This document shows, in pieces, positions 1 to 12,500 of a stretch of DNA of 64,000 bases (its first letter is position 1; every line of letters begins with the position of its first letter). The stretch comes from Anolis sagrei. Lineage: Eukaryota; Chordata; Lepidosauria; Squamata; Anolidae. The position numbers were made by a program, and so were the translations under genes. Below the pieces are notes generated by a model. The model had not been told where the DNA came from, made no database searches, and saw nothing but the letters and a program-made list of their open reading frames with translations. The stretch lies in contig NC_090022.1 of assembly GCF_037176765.1 (NCBI RefSeq), positions 84,907,391 through 84,971,390 on the forward strand, read 5' to 3'.

Positions 1-95
1 TCAACTTTGTGTTTTGTTTGTTTGTTTGTTTGTTAGTTAAAAATGCAATACAACTGTTTGGTTTGCTCCTGACACGATAAATAAATAGTGTGGGA
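1..95 (+). repeat. Retroposon 3' tail with (GTTT)n, in TNIP1 intron
   Basis: A (TTTG)n run is followed by a unit ending 'tgctcctgacacgataaataaata'-like sequence. A sister copy lies at 38465-38565 with the same order, and a shortened tail with 'gctcctgacacgac' lies at 36085-36140. LINE class is likely; the family is uncertain. Confidence 0.55.
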
Positions 96-429
96 TAACG
101 GCTGCTGTCAAACTAGGAACACTCAAAGTAGGAACTAGGTGAATGAGCAAATCAGGTTATCTCAGATTGACCTATCTGACAAATTTTTGATGAGGATAAA
201 TGGTATTTTGAGTACCCTGAAGGATATACATTCATCTCAAGGAAGGGTCACAATTATGGCATTGCTGTCAACATCTGAAGAAAATGAAAATCAGATTGGG
301 AGATTAAAATAAAGCAGGTTTGTTTAGTGAAAGCACTCACTAAATCTTTTGCTAGAAACAAATGGACCTTGGCAAATGTGATTGAACATTTATTATTATT
401 GGTGTTTGTTTATTTAAAAAAAAACATAG

Positions 430-524
430 GCATTGTGTGAACAGTTACGGAATGAAAATGAGGAGCTGAGAACAAAATTGGAAAAGGAACTGGAGCAAAG
501 GAACCAGATCTCTGAGAAGCTGAG
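430..524 (+). CDS. TNIP1: TNIP1 exon, coiled coil (first in window)
   Basis: The exon follows a CATAG acceptor and ends CTGAG before GTGAGT. It reads ALCEQLRNENEEL and onward, matching the human LCEQLRKENEAL stretch. Ninety-five nt leave two bases of an Arg codon, completed by the first base of the exon at 3201. Confidence 0.93.
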
Positions 525-3500
525 GTGAGTACACATCAGGTGTGAAAGGAGTCCATAGACAAGTGGGAGTGCTGAACAGTAGGTTAAATTGTCCTTTCAT
601 GGTTTATCAGTGTATATCTGTTACAGAACTAGTAAAAGTTACTTTTTGGAATACAACGCTTGTGGTCATTGGGCACAATGTTTTCATAGTCATTGCCCGC
701 AGCAGTTTAGACATTTTGTGAGTTGTCACCTATAGAAATAACTTTTTCTAGTTGATGCTAGAAGTGTGCTACCTGGTGGAAGGTCCTCCTGCCCCACAAT
801 GATAGCCATTACATCCTTGTAGCTTTACCGCTACCCTGAACTGCCACCAGTTATTTGAAGGATCTGGAAGAAAGTTCATCTGTTCTCTATAAAGAGAATT
901 CTGGCAATCCATTTTTCCTGTTGAGGAACAGGAAAAATAGCAAAAATAAGCAGGAATCTCCAGATAAAGGATTAAGGGAATTTCCTCACATTGGATGTCC
1001 CCAGGTGAAGCCCAAAGCAGAGCCAGAGTTCCTTCTATAAAAGAACATAAAAGAAGGCCTCGCTAGATAGAACTACTAAAAGACAGTTGCAGAGTATTTT
1101 ACACTTTGACCTCTGCATAGCCTGATGAGGTGTCTCAACATGCTGAGCTTCACAAAAGGATTCAGTTATATTGATGGTGACTAGCTTTAGGCACCTCATC
1201 ACTCAGTGACTCATACTTTCAAGCTTTCCCTTGCCTGAAACAAAGTTCTTTTTTGAGAGGGAGTCACAAAGATCTCACTGGGAGTAGTGAGAGGTGATCT
1301 CTGGCTTTTAAAAAAAATAGAAGGATATGCCCAGATACTCTCCCTGCCAAATAAATAAAATACTTATTAGTCTATGTTCTGTGTGAGATGTATATAGGAA
1401 ACACAGTGTTGGAGATTCCCACTAGAAAAGCAATTTCAGTATTATTATTTTTCGAGTTGTGTATAGAACTGCTAAAACAGCAAGAAATTCCTGCCTTTGG
1501 AGGATGTAGCTTGGTGATCATGAAGACTTTTGGCCTTTGGCTTTCAAGTTAACAAATAATGGTACTCCATTTACATTAAGGGCATTGATAATCTCTGCAG
1601 GAATAGTCATGCTTCTCAGGCTAGGTCACATTCTGTTTTGTTTTTATTTATTCCAGTCAAAACCTTGCCAGGTTGCACTTGCATTCATCTCTCTAGGCTC
1701 ATAATCAGAAATAGGAATGGCCAGATTTCACAGCTTGGTTTCTGCCATGTCTGAATACTGGTAAATTCTGATTAAAACAAGAACTGAAATTTAAGTTTCA
1801 GCGATCCACAGAAATTGGCTAATGCGCTTCCTTGGCTGTTCAGAATTGGTAGCTACTGATTTATAATGTGAACCAAAATGAAATGTTTACCCATTTATTA
1901 TCAGGATTCTCCTGAGATGATCATACATTTTACAAACAAGTGGCATTATTAAGAACAGATCTCAAGGGAGAGTTTTGGCTGCAAACAGAGGGGGGAAAAC
2001 GTTTATTGACATATTTTACTGACTTCACAGTGTGCCTTGAAAGCTAGCATAATTATTTTTGTGCTTGCTAATTTGGACTAAAAAGAATTTCAACACAATG
2101 TGTAGATTGTATTTTGGATTTAATGTGAATTTTGCTATTCTTGTGACATGCCCCCCTCTAGAGGCCTTCAGTAAGAATTGCATGGTCTTTGAGCACCCGC
2201 CAATGTGGCCTCAGGATGCAAGCACAGGTTACAGACATAAGCAATAGGCTTGTGCATTTCAGCTGAACCTCGATCTGTTTCTGCTAGCCAGATCCAACAG
2301 ACCCCATATCTGTTTTTGCATGCCTCCAAAAAACGGGCAGGTAGCCAGATGGCCTGTTTCAGACCACAGCCGAAAAATACGGGTGGATACGGTCCAGTGG
2401 GGAATTTACAAGGTTCCCCTTTCTGTTCCTGGCACCTTTTCCTTTTCTCCCTTCAAGGGAGCCCGGGTTTCAGCAATGGAGTTAAGGAAGCAGATACAAC
2501 TTGTGTAATGATACAGAATAGGGGAGGAGGATCCATGATTGGCTGCCAAGTGGTCCCGTTACGGACAGGAAAATGTGACAGCTGGGCCCTTGCCATTACG
2601 GCCATCCGGTAGAGCCAAAAAAGCTGAATTGGCCAAAGGAAAATGGCTAAAACAGATTCGCACACAAGCCTAATAGGCAAGTCTCAAGAAAGAGGCAATG
2701 TGGATCATTTGTTCTGAGTTGAATTCTGCTGAAATGGTAGGATATACAACATTTTGGGCATAAATGGGCATGCCTGCTCTAGCCTTGTCTTTAGATCAAA
2801 ACAGTAGCTGTGTTGATCCATTTTGAGGTTCACAGGGACAATAAAAAAAGTACACTTCACAATGGAACAAATTGAGAGGCTTGCTGGATCTGAACAAAAC
2901 TTGGTGCATTTTTGGGAAGCCCACAAACCTTACCCATCTGTCACAGTTCCACCAGCAGGGACAAGCAGCCCCTGATCTTGGGGGTCAAATGTAGCCATCT
3001 TGGCTAGTAGCTAGTGATTAGCCATATCATCCAATAATTTATTTTTCTACTTAGCTTCATAGGGAATAATTTCACCTGGGTTTTTGAAGTTGATTATATT
3101 TTGGCTGCTGTGTCCCTACTGTTGTCCTTTCACATCAAACGAGAAGGATACATTCTTCTCCATAATGCTCAATTTGTTCTGTTGTTATTTTCCAATGTAG
3201 ATGTGAGAATCTGGAACTCAGGAAGATGGTGATGATGGGCAACAAAGAAGGAATGAAAGCAGAAGGCATTGAGTTTGCAGAACAACAACAGGTAGGGGGA
3301 TTTCCTGCTAAATTAGATTGTCCTGAGCCAAGATTCCTGACCTGCAGCTTTTGCAGAATGGATGTCTGCGAGCCGAGCTCAGTAACAGTTTTTACTTCTT
3401 TACTACATGCAAATTTTCAGAATGCCTCTAACAATGTACACCCCTGTTATTTTTGTTCATTAACCATTGGGATTTTTTGCTCTCCTAAGTTGTGTGTGAT

Positions 3501-6500
3501 GCAGATTGTTTGGAAGGGCAGTCGTCTCCAACTGAGCAAGCCCTAGATGACCTGGTCTGTATTTCCCATCACTTCAGGCATGTAGCTTGGATTGATGGGA
3601 ATTGCGTTCCAGTCCACCTAGGGAATATCATATTGGGGAAGGCTAGTGACAAGTTTTAGATGCCAGGTTTAGCCAGGGGTTGGCATGAAGAGGGATGACT
3701 GAGTAGAAACTGGCTGCCAGAAAGAAGCATCTTCCTTGTTTTAAAGGACCTTTTTCTGTGTCTGTTTTTCAGAAGGGGGCAGCAGAGGAGAAAGTGACAG
3801 GGAAAAGCATGTTGGGGACAAGTGAGAAGAAAGTAAAGATACTCGAGCACCAGCGCAATGAGGTAAGCTTGATATATTGGCTGTTATATGACAGCCTGCC
3901 TTAAGAACAGAAGTTCCTTAATTTTGCCATAAGGGAGAGGAGCCTTTGTTTCTCCAAATCTTTTGTGCTCCACTTCCCATCAGCACTAGCCAATCCTTAG
4001 TAATGGCAAGGGGTTGCATGAATCCTTAAATATGGCTGGGCTGCAGGTTCTCTTATTTTATTGGATCAGACGTCTTGTCCATGTATCCCTATTGGCAACC
4101 AACAATGGCTTTGCAGGATCCCAAGCCTTTGCAGTTATGAAATCAGAGTCATCTGTGTTTGAAGCAGTTGCATTTGCTCTCCCCGCTGAAGGGTAGGCCA
4201 AAACGGACTAACTATTGCTGCTGTCCATTTTAAGCAATTAAAGCTCAAGTGCAGTTGCCAGTGATATAGAATTGACGATCAGTCCAAAACAGAGATAGAA
4301 AAGTTTTGGTGCTTCAGGGATTTTGGACTTTTTGCCCTAAAGTCCTATCCAGTATGGCCAGGTATAAGAAATTATGGAATTGAAGGTCCCAAACACCTGG
4401 GTCAGACAGTGCTGACAAAAATTTGCTTTAGACACTGCATCAGTGAGTCGATGTAAATACCAGGCTAACTCTGTGAATTCTTTCTAGCTATTGGAAGTAA
4501 ATAAACAGTGGGACCAGCATTTCAGATCGATGAAGCAACAATATGAGCAGAAGGTAATGGATTTCAAGTATGTTGACAAAGACGGATTTATAGATAGTAT
4601 TTATTCCACCTCCACAAACATGAACATATTGCTTTGTCATTATTGTTGAAAGGAAAGAATGTCAATGGTCATATTGTTAGAGGAAAATTCCTCAAGCTTC
4701 TATCATGCTGTTTTTATCCCAATTGAGTTTTCTTCTGTTACCACACACAAAAGGCATATTGAGTCAGAATAGAAACAGTTTCATTATGTAAAATCATTGT
4801 GGTTATGATCATGAATTTACCCATAGGTATCTTTTTAATATGTACACAACACTATACATGTCTAAGCTAGATAGATCTAGAGTAACTTGCTTCACTAGAT
4901 TCCAAGCTATTAAGAGTTTAAAAGACTTTATCTGAAAAAAATACTTTCACTCAAACAACCCTGCTCATAAAATAAGATCTATATCAGGGTGTTTTTTTTT
5001 TTAAGTGCCTACTGTTAAAGTAATTGTGGTTGGAAAACAACAACAACACAACTTCATTTATAGACTGCCCTATTTCCCCAAAGGGACTCAGGGCAGTTTT
5101 CAACAAATATGACAGACATTCAATGGCAAACAAAAAACCATACAACCAATTTACATCAGGACAAGATACATTAAACAATATAGAACAACCTAACTAACAT
5201 AATAAACAAATAGGAAAAAATCATAAAACACAAATTCTCTATGCAAGGTCTTCTTAGTGCTGGCCTTGAGTCTTTTTCTGTGGACTTGGAGTTGTTGATA
5301 TTGATATTAAGATCCTGACGATAAAAATTGGCTCTTAGAGCACTGCAGCTTGCTACTCATGATGCAGGCATACATCTTGCACCTTCTACTTGTATCAATT
5401 AGGTGGAATTTGAAAAAAAAATCCTTGCAAATCTGCCTTTGATTCATACTCTCGTTTATGTAGTCAGAGAAGCCTCATCAAGCATTTCTGAGCACCTGTT
5501 CAGGTGGCATCACCTTTAGTGGTACTTAGTCATCCATTTCTTTTCGTATTTCCCATATGGAAATACAGCTGTTTTTAAATTCTTGAATTATTTTTCCTCC
5601 TTGCAGATAACAGATCTACGGCAAAAGCTTGCAGACTCCCAGAAAGCTGGGGGTGAAATGGAAGCTGAGCGGGAGCAGAAGCAAAGGGATTTTGACCGCA
5701 AGCTTCTCCTAGCAAAATCCAAGATTGAAGAGGAGGAGGTGAGTCTCTTCGATTAGCAGGATTAAACTTCAACTAGGGAATAGCTGGCTGTGTCTAATTA
5801 TGGGAGCTGTAGTATGACACACCTGAAGGACACTGGGTTGGGGAAGACCAAAGCGGGAAATCATGTTTAAAACTAAACTAGTCTGACAGGAAGTTAATTT
5901 TGCGTGGCTGAGGGCCACAGGAAGATGGCTGAAGTCAAATCCCTGAATGCACATGTAACACTGTGTTGACTTTTATGTGTCTGTCCATCCCTTAGGCAGA
6001 AAAGGAGAGACTTAGTGCAGAGGTAAAGGACCTGAAACAGAGAGTAAAATTGCTTCAGGATCAACTGACTCCAATCACCAGACAAAAAGAGTACCAAGAG
6101 AAGGAGATTCTCCGGCTAAATAAAGTGAGTCATCTTTGGAAAATGTGTACTTTCAGATGCAGCTTCTCTGTAATGTCACATTATCTCCCCATGAGTTACG
6201 GGCTTTCCTAATAGAATGGGCATTGCTGCAGACGTATGTATCTAGACATCATGCTTCTCTTACTGCTGTTTATCTGAAACAAGGTTGTTTTGATTTTTCA
6301 TCTGACCCTGTCTCCAGGCCTTAGAAGAAGCCCTGGCCTTCCAGGCCTCTGCTCCCCCTCCGTCTGCATTCAACAGCCCCGCTGACCCTTCTGTAAATAT
6401 CCGGCAGCAGGAAGTGATGACTCAGAATGACCTCCTGAAGCAACAGGTATGAAACATTTTATAAAAACAGAACCACTCTCAGTTTGGGACCACTTGTAAG

Positions 6501-9500
6501 CCAGAATTATTCCCATTGGCAAAAACAACAATAGCCTACTTTTATTTGGATAATCCTTTTTCATTTTGCTCATTCTCAGCAGTATATTGTGCTCTCTTTC
6601 TGATTTTGAATGTATGGAAAATTAATTATCAAATAATATGTTCTGCATTTCTCCTACCCATCCAGTTTACTGTGGACTGTGAGATGTTTTGCTATACAGT
6701 TGCAAAAGATAAAGTGAATACAAGATTATAGTCTGTCTCACAACCACCTTAGAGGTTGGTGTTGTATGTCAACATTTTACAAAATGGCAACTGAAGCTGC
6801 AATAACAACTTATTTAAAACTAGATAATACCTTTGTGGCTCTGGTTTGTTTTTAGGTCTTCCAAATGTAAAAATTCAACATGTCCTCTGCTGGACTATTC
6901 CTGAGTTTTCAAAATGTGTAGCATGAATGTTCTCTTACTTACAGAATGATCTTCCCTCCATGTGACCGCATAATCTATCTTCATAAATGACAATTTTAGT
7001 TATGTTAGTAACCTTGTGAAAAATTTCAACAGTTATTATTTCCCACAGCTGCATGGTATACAGTAGACACCTACAGTGGTGTATGTTGGGTTAGCCATGC
7101 TCTCATAATGGGAATGACTTCTTTAGAGTCTTAAGTCTCTCAGAACAGGGTTTTGATGTTGAACTTACACTAACATAGCAAATTGTGTCCTTTCCTCATA
7201 CATCAGCATCAAATCATGGTATACTTCAGGGCCTGCCAGTCTGCTTCTAGACTTCAGTGTATGTTCTTCGTCTTTTACCAGGTGAAGATCTTTGAGGAGG
7301 ACTTCCAACGGGAGCGGAGCGATAGGGAAAGGATGAATGAGGAGAAGGAGGAGCTGAAGCGACAGGTGGAAAAGCTTCAGAAGCAGTTGATCCTTACCAA
7401 CAATCAGGTAGGAGGCAAATAAAACTTTGCACATGTTGAAGGTGACAGTGTATTTGCTTAGACCCTCTCAGAGGAGTCCCCAAATTAGGCTCTTTGTCAA
7501 ACTCCTCCGGTTAACAGAGCCATACCCTTTCTGAGGCACTATGCCTCTTCCTTCCTTTTCTCTTTGCCATCCATCATTTCTTACTCCTTTCAAGGACTGC
7601 CATACGGCCTCTCTTTTCTCTCCCCCCCCCCCCCACCTAATTTGCTTTTCATTCCTCTCCTCTAGGTCTAACCTAGAGGACAATAATGCTAATAACATTT
7701 GAGAAATTTTCTGTTCCTGTGTTGTTGAAGGCTTTCATGGTCAGAATCATTGAGTTGCTGTTAGTTTTCTGGGCTGTATGGCCATGTTCCAGAAGCATTC
7801 TGGAAGACTTCTGGAACATAGCCATACAGCCCAGAAGACTCACAGCAACCCCATTTCTGTTATTGGTTTGAAAGTGCTATTCCGGTTTAATTGTTTTGTA
7901 TTTACTTTGAAAAGTAGTTGCTATACTCTAGAAACTTCATTTTTGTGGTTGCCACAAATTATGTTAAATTGGTTGAGTCTCGATGAGATATTTATTGAAG
8001 AACTATAGCAATGTGCTGCAGGATGTCCCATAAAAACAAAGTTTTTGCAGTTTAATAAACTTTTTCTGTGTTTTAATGATAGAACCAATTAGGAAATGAT
8101 ATTTATAACCAAGAAACAAAAATTGTGTTACATGATGTAATCGGAACCATAACCACAATCATTGAGGAGTCCCTTGCTTTGGTAATGCACTGCTCCTGCT
8201 GTCCAGAGGGTAAGCTTAGGAAAGAGACAAATCACACTTGCAAAGCAAAGAGATGTTTTCAGGAGTCTTCGGAAGTTTTTTTCCCTGAGTTGGTTAAAAA
8301 GTAGACCCAGCTCACACTTCACACTTTACTTCACCTTGTACGTTGGTGCATTGTGCTGTTCTGCTAGGTGAAGGGATTGGAAGAGTGTCCATAACACATT
8401 TTAGAGCATGCAGTTCATATTCTTTAGCAGCCATCTGAAAAAGATATTTTTACTAAGTAATTCCTTTTGTGGATTCAAAGAGAAGGGGAGAGAAAGCCAG
8501 AAGATGGAGAAAAAAAATACTTGGGTGGCAAAGCATTAGAGAATACCACATTATTTAAGTCAGAAGGCCCAAAATGTCCATTGCAACCCTGTTTGGCCTC
8601 TTAACTATATTTACCCTCTATGACACCATCTCACCTCACTTGCCCTCTGTAAGTTTCTGCAGGGAAGCAGAAAATGAATGTCTTGCTTTTGATTATCTGT
8701 AGCAGTGGTTCCCAACTTTTTTTACCACTTGTTCTGCTACCACTTTGACCAGGCACCACTGTTGGTACTAATGTTTTGCTCAACATTAGTACCAAAAGTG
8801 TTACGACTTCGTTTTTGCTCAACTTTAGATTCGATTTGGTTATTTGGAGTGCTGATTCAGAAAACTGCATTGGATAGACTATATCAGCACTAGTTTGTGA
8901 TGCAGAACATATGCCATCCAGTAGTTGCTATCTGTTCACCCACAGAAAACCATATTTAATAACCTGGAGTTGATGTGGTCTGTTAAATGCAATTTTCTGA
9001 ATAAGCACCCATAAGTAACCCAAGTAAAAGGCCTAAAAATGAAGACACCAAGGCATCAAGGGAGGAGGAGGAGAAGCAGCAGTCAAGAGGCTTGTTGTAG
9101 TGCCTTTTGTGGGTAGTCAGCTTCTCCCTTTCCGACATCCATTGCCTTGGCACTATAAGAGGGATTTGCAAGACCAGTTGCTCTTGTTGCAACAGTGCAG
9201 TAACGGTAAGGCCGCTGACCATATTTTAATTCTTGGGGACCACCTATAGCCAGGTTCAGCACAGTAAAAAATACTCCAGCATATTTGAACACAGTGTTTA
9301 CAGCTGTTCTGTTTGGATTTGTTTGTCTATGTCGGTAGTGAGCAGGGAAGGGACAAAGTGAGTGTGAGCATCTCTTTTACCTGTTCCATTATCTCTTTCA
9401 TTATCTCCACGGTAGCTGAGGACCTTTAAAGAGGACTACCAGAAAGAGAAGGAGGAAAAGGACAAGTACAAGAAAATGCTAAAGCAACACAAGCAGGTAC

Positions 9501-12500
9501 TGAATTGTGATTCTAGGATGGACCGCTCAATATTTCAACAATGCTAAAAGTGTGGCTTGATCATACAAAGCCTTAGAAGTATTACTGAAAGTGTGAAGCT
9601 GAAATGTATTTGTATTACTTTGAGTGCCTTAATTTGGCCAGTTCATGGTTGGGGTGGCTACATGGTATATTTTCTGGTCCAGCTCACTTCTGCAGGCATT
9701 TATCACAATACAGTTCTTTCCTGCATTAATAGCATGAAAACTTGTATTCAATTGTGCATTAGAAATTATGAAGGCTACATTGTGCCAGTTTAGCAGCATC
9801 TTTGTATTATTTTTGTAAAAGGCAAGCGGAATCTATGCAGTGCCTTGGTGGTTTTAGCTTGGATCAGTATGCCAAGGGATCTTGTGACACCTTGGACTCT
9901 AAGAGAAAGAAGTTAGTAGCATAAGTTTTCAAGCAGATAGGAGAGGAACTTCTTGTAGCTCGGGCTATGCTTCTCCCATTTGCTCCAGATAGGCAGAAAA
10001 AAGAAAGACCTTCCCGTTTCCCCATCTAAGGAATCTAACCCTACAAAGCCAGTTTTTTCCCTGGGCCAGCCAAAGATAGAGTGGATAACTCAGCCTCTGA
10101 AACTGAACAGGTTCCCCAATTCGCACAAAGGCTGCCCCATAAAAGAAAGATTGGGAGGAAAAGAGGTTCATCCTTTATCTGCTAGAAATAGATGATCTAT
10201 CACAGGTAAAAACACATGTTCCTTTTTGTAGACTAAGTCTGTTTCATCATAGAATCATATTGTTGGAAGAGACCTTGTGGGACATGCAGTCCAACCCCCT
10301 GCCCAGAAGCAGGAAAATCTCATTCAAAGCACCCTGACAGATAGCCATCCAGCCTCTGTCTAAAATCCTCCAAAGAAGGAGCCCCCACCACATCAGATGA
10401 AGCTGTAATCACAAAGAATTTGAGCAGTCTAGGAGAGGGAGGGCAATTCTTCAGCTTCAATATTACCGTTTGATGTTTGCTTACCTACTTTGTGTGACTG
10501 AAACTAGAGCTGCTTTTGGCACCAGAGGAGGTCTACTCTACTGCCTTTTGATAAGTAGAGCAGAACCCCTTCCTTTCTTAGTTTCTTGTTCCTCTTGGTG
10601 GACATGAGATTGAAATACCGCTAAGGATAATGTAACATTTGTAATGCTCAGTGAATGAAGACTGCAAATCAGCAAAACCATAATCTTCCTTCCTGTGCCA
10701 TGAGACTCTGTGGAGTTTTAATTTCTTACCTTTCCAGTCCTGGAGTGTCTGATGTGCTTGCATCCATTTCAGCTTCCTGCTTTCTCACTTGCAGCATTCT
10801 GGTGACAGGCTCAACCCAGAGAACCCACAACCAGCACCAGTGGCCCCAGTCTGCCCCATGTACCAGTTCCAGTACAGCCCTCCAGCCCAAGCGCACCTGT
10901 ATCGTGGTTACGAGGACTGGCAACAAATCAGATACCCGCCCTCCGCCCTGGCCAGTGAACAGCCTCCAGTTCACAATTATCACCGTTTTCCTCCTGTGAG
11001 TCAATGAAAAGGCACTGGGGCTGAGGGAAGCCTTTTGGGAACTAGAAGCAATTGCTAGAGAACTTTCCCTTGAATTATTCCCCCATCCCAGATATTTTAG
11101 GTTTGGGGCATCAGGGAATGGGAGAGGATCCCATGAGGCCCAGTTAGACTGCTCACAGTAGTTTCTCTTGTTTGTTCACTGTTGCAATTTTAAAGCATGC
11201 AGGAGCTCTGCATTTTGATTCTTACTGCCTTTTTCCTCCTCCCTGCAGCCAGAATATAATTGGTACCCACCACCATGTGTTGTGTCACAAAATCAGAACT
11301 CACAAGCAGTGGATGGCGTGAAACAATTCCCCAAAGATTCAGGTACAGAAAGATTTCCAACTCTTTTTATGAAGTTGCTGAGGCTCAGTATGACTATTTA
11401 AGCCTTCCTTGTGCATCCTTGAAAGGTTTGTACATGTGCTGTAGTATTCACATGGCATCATTGGCTGTTCCATGGGATAGCTGTATCTATGCATACATGT
11501 TCACCAGAAGGATGATTTCCATTGCATGGAGAACATTCAGTGCCATCACTGCAACATATCAATGCCAGTTTCCCAAAGGCACCATGCAGAAGTTGCTTGA
11601 AAGAGGCTTCTCATTCTTTCAGAAAGCTTGCCCAGAAAAAACAGCAGCAATGAGATGGGTTAATTGAAGATTCCTGTCTGCCATATGTCTACACTGACAT
11701 ACAATGTCTTGAATACACAATTTGTAAAGATTTACATGATTGGTAAATGCAGATGCCTAAGTCTTAGCATTCAAAACAGGCAAAGAGACATGTCTTTGAA
11801 CGTTTCCTCCTGCTGTGCTTTTTGCATTTCCCTCACTTGGATCCAGAATTATGCTCCAACAGAAAGGAGTCTTCCATGACTGCTCTTCCGATTGTCACTC
11901 TACAGTCCCACCAATACTACTCTGAGAGTGATTGGAAGGAGTTTCCAGTCAAGCAAAGGCACCTTCAGTGAAGGAGTCCTTTTTATCCATGGAAGGCAGA
12001 TGCTTGATTCATTCCCACAGGAATAATGTGCTAGCTAGTTGTGAGAAATGAAAGCAGCATGGTTTACCTGTTTTGCAGCACAGTCACCCATCAAGTCAAG
12101 GTTTCCTCTCTGTAGGGCCACTTGGAATATGTCTTTTCTTGGTATCTTATGGTATCTTAACTTCCATTTGAATTGGAAAGAACCCTAGCTTGTGTCTCCA
12201 ATACAATATTGAATGTGCATGGTTTTCTGTTATTCTTCACTTGTAATGGGAATTTGGAGAAAAAAAACCCTTTTCTACCCATGTTAAATAATTGTAATGT
12301 TAGATTTTACTGAATGTCAGATATCATATATTGGAAAATATTTGTGTGTCAAAGGGATATTTGATCATAAAACACATCAGCACTTGAGTCTGAGAATTAG
12401 AAAAGCATGCTCATTGCATCTCAATTAATATCTTTTGAGTGAATGAATGAGACTTTTTTTCTATCCCGCCCTATCTCCCCAGTGGGGACTCTGGGCGGTT

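Noticed and set aside
2250-2612. 120-codon open frame on the plus strand
   Set aside because: Lies inside an inverted-repeat element, composition not protein-like, no homology recognised.
11260-11667. 135-codon frame over a TNIP1 exon
   Set aside because: Wrong frame relative to the exon; shadow of coding sequence plus intron.
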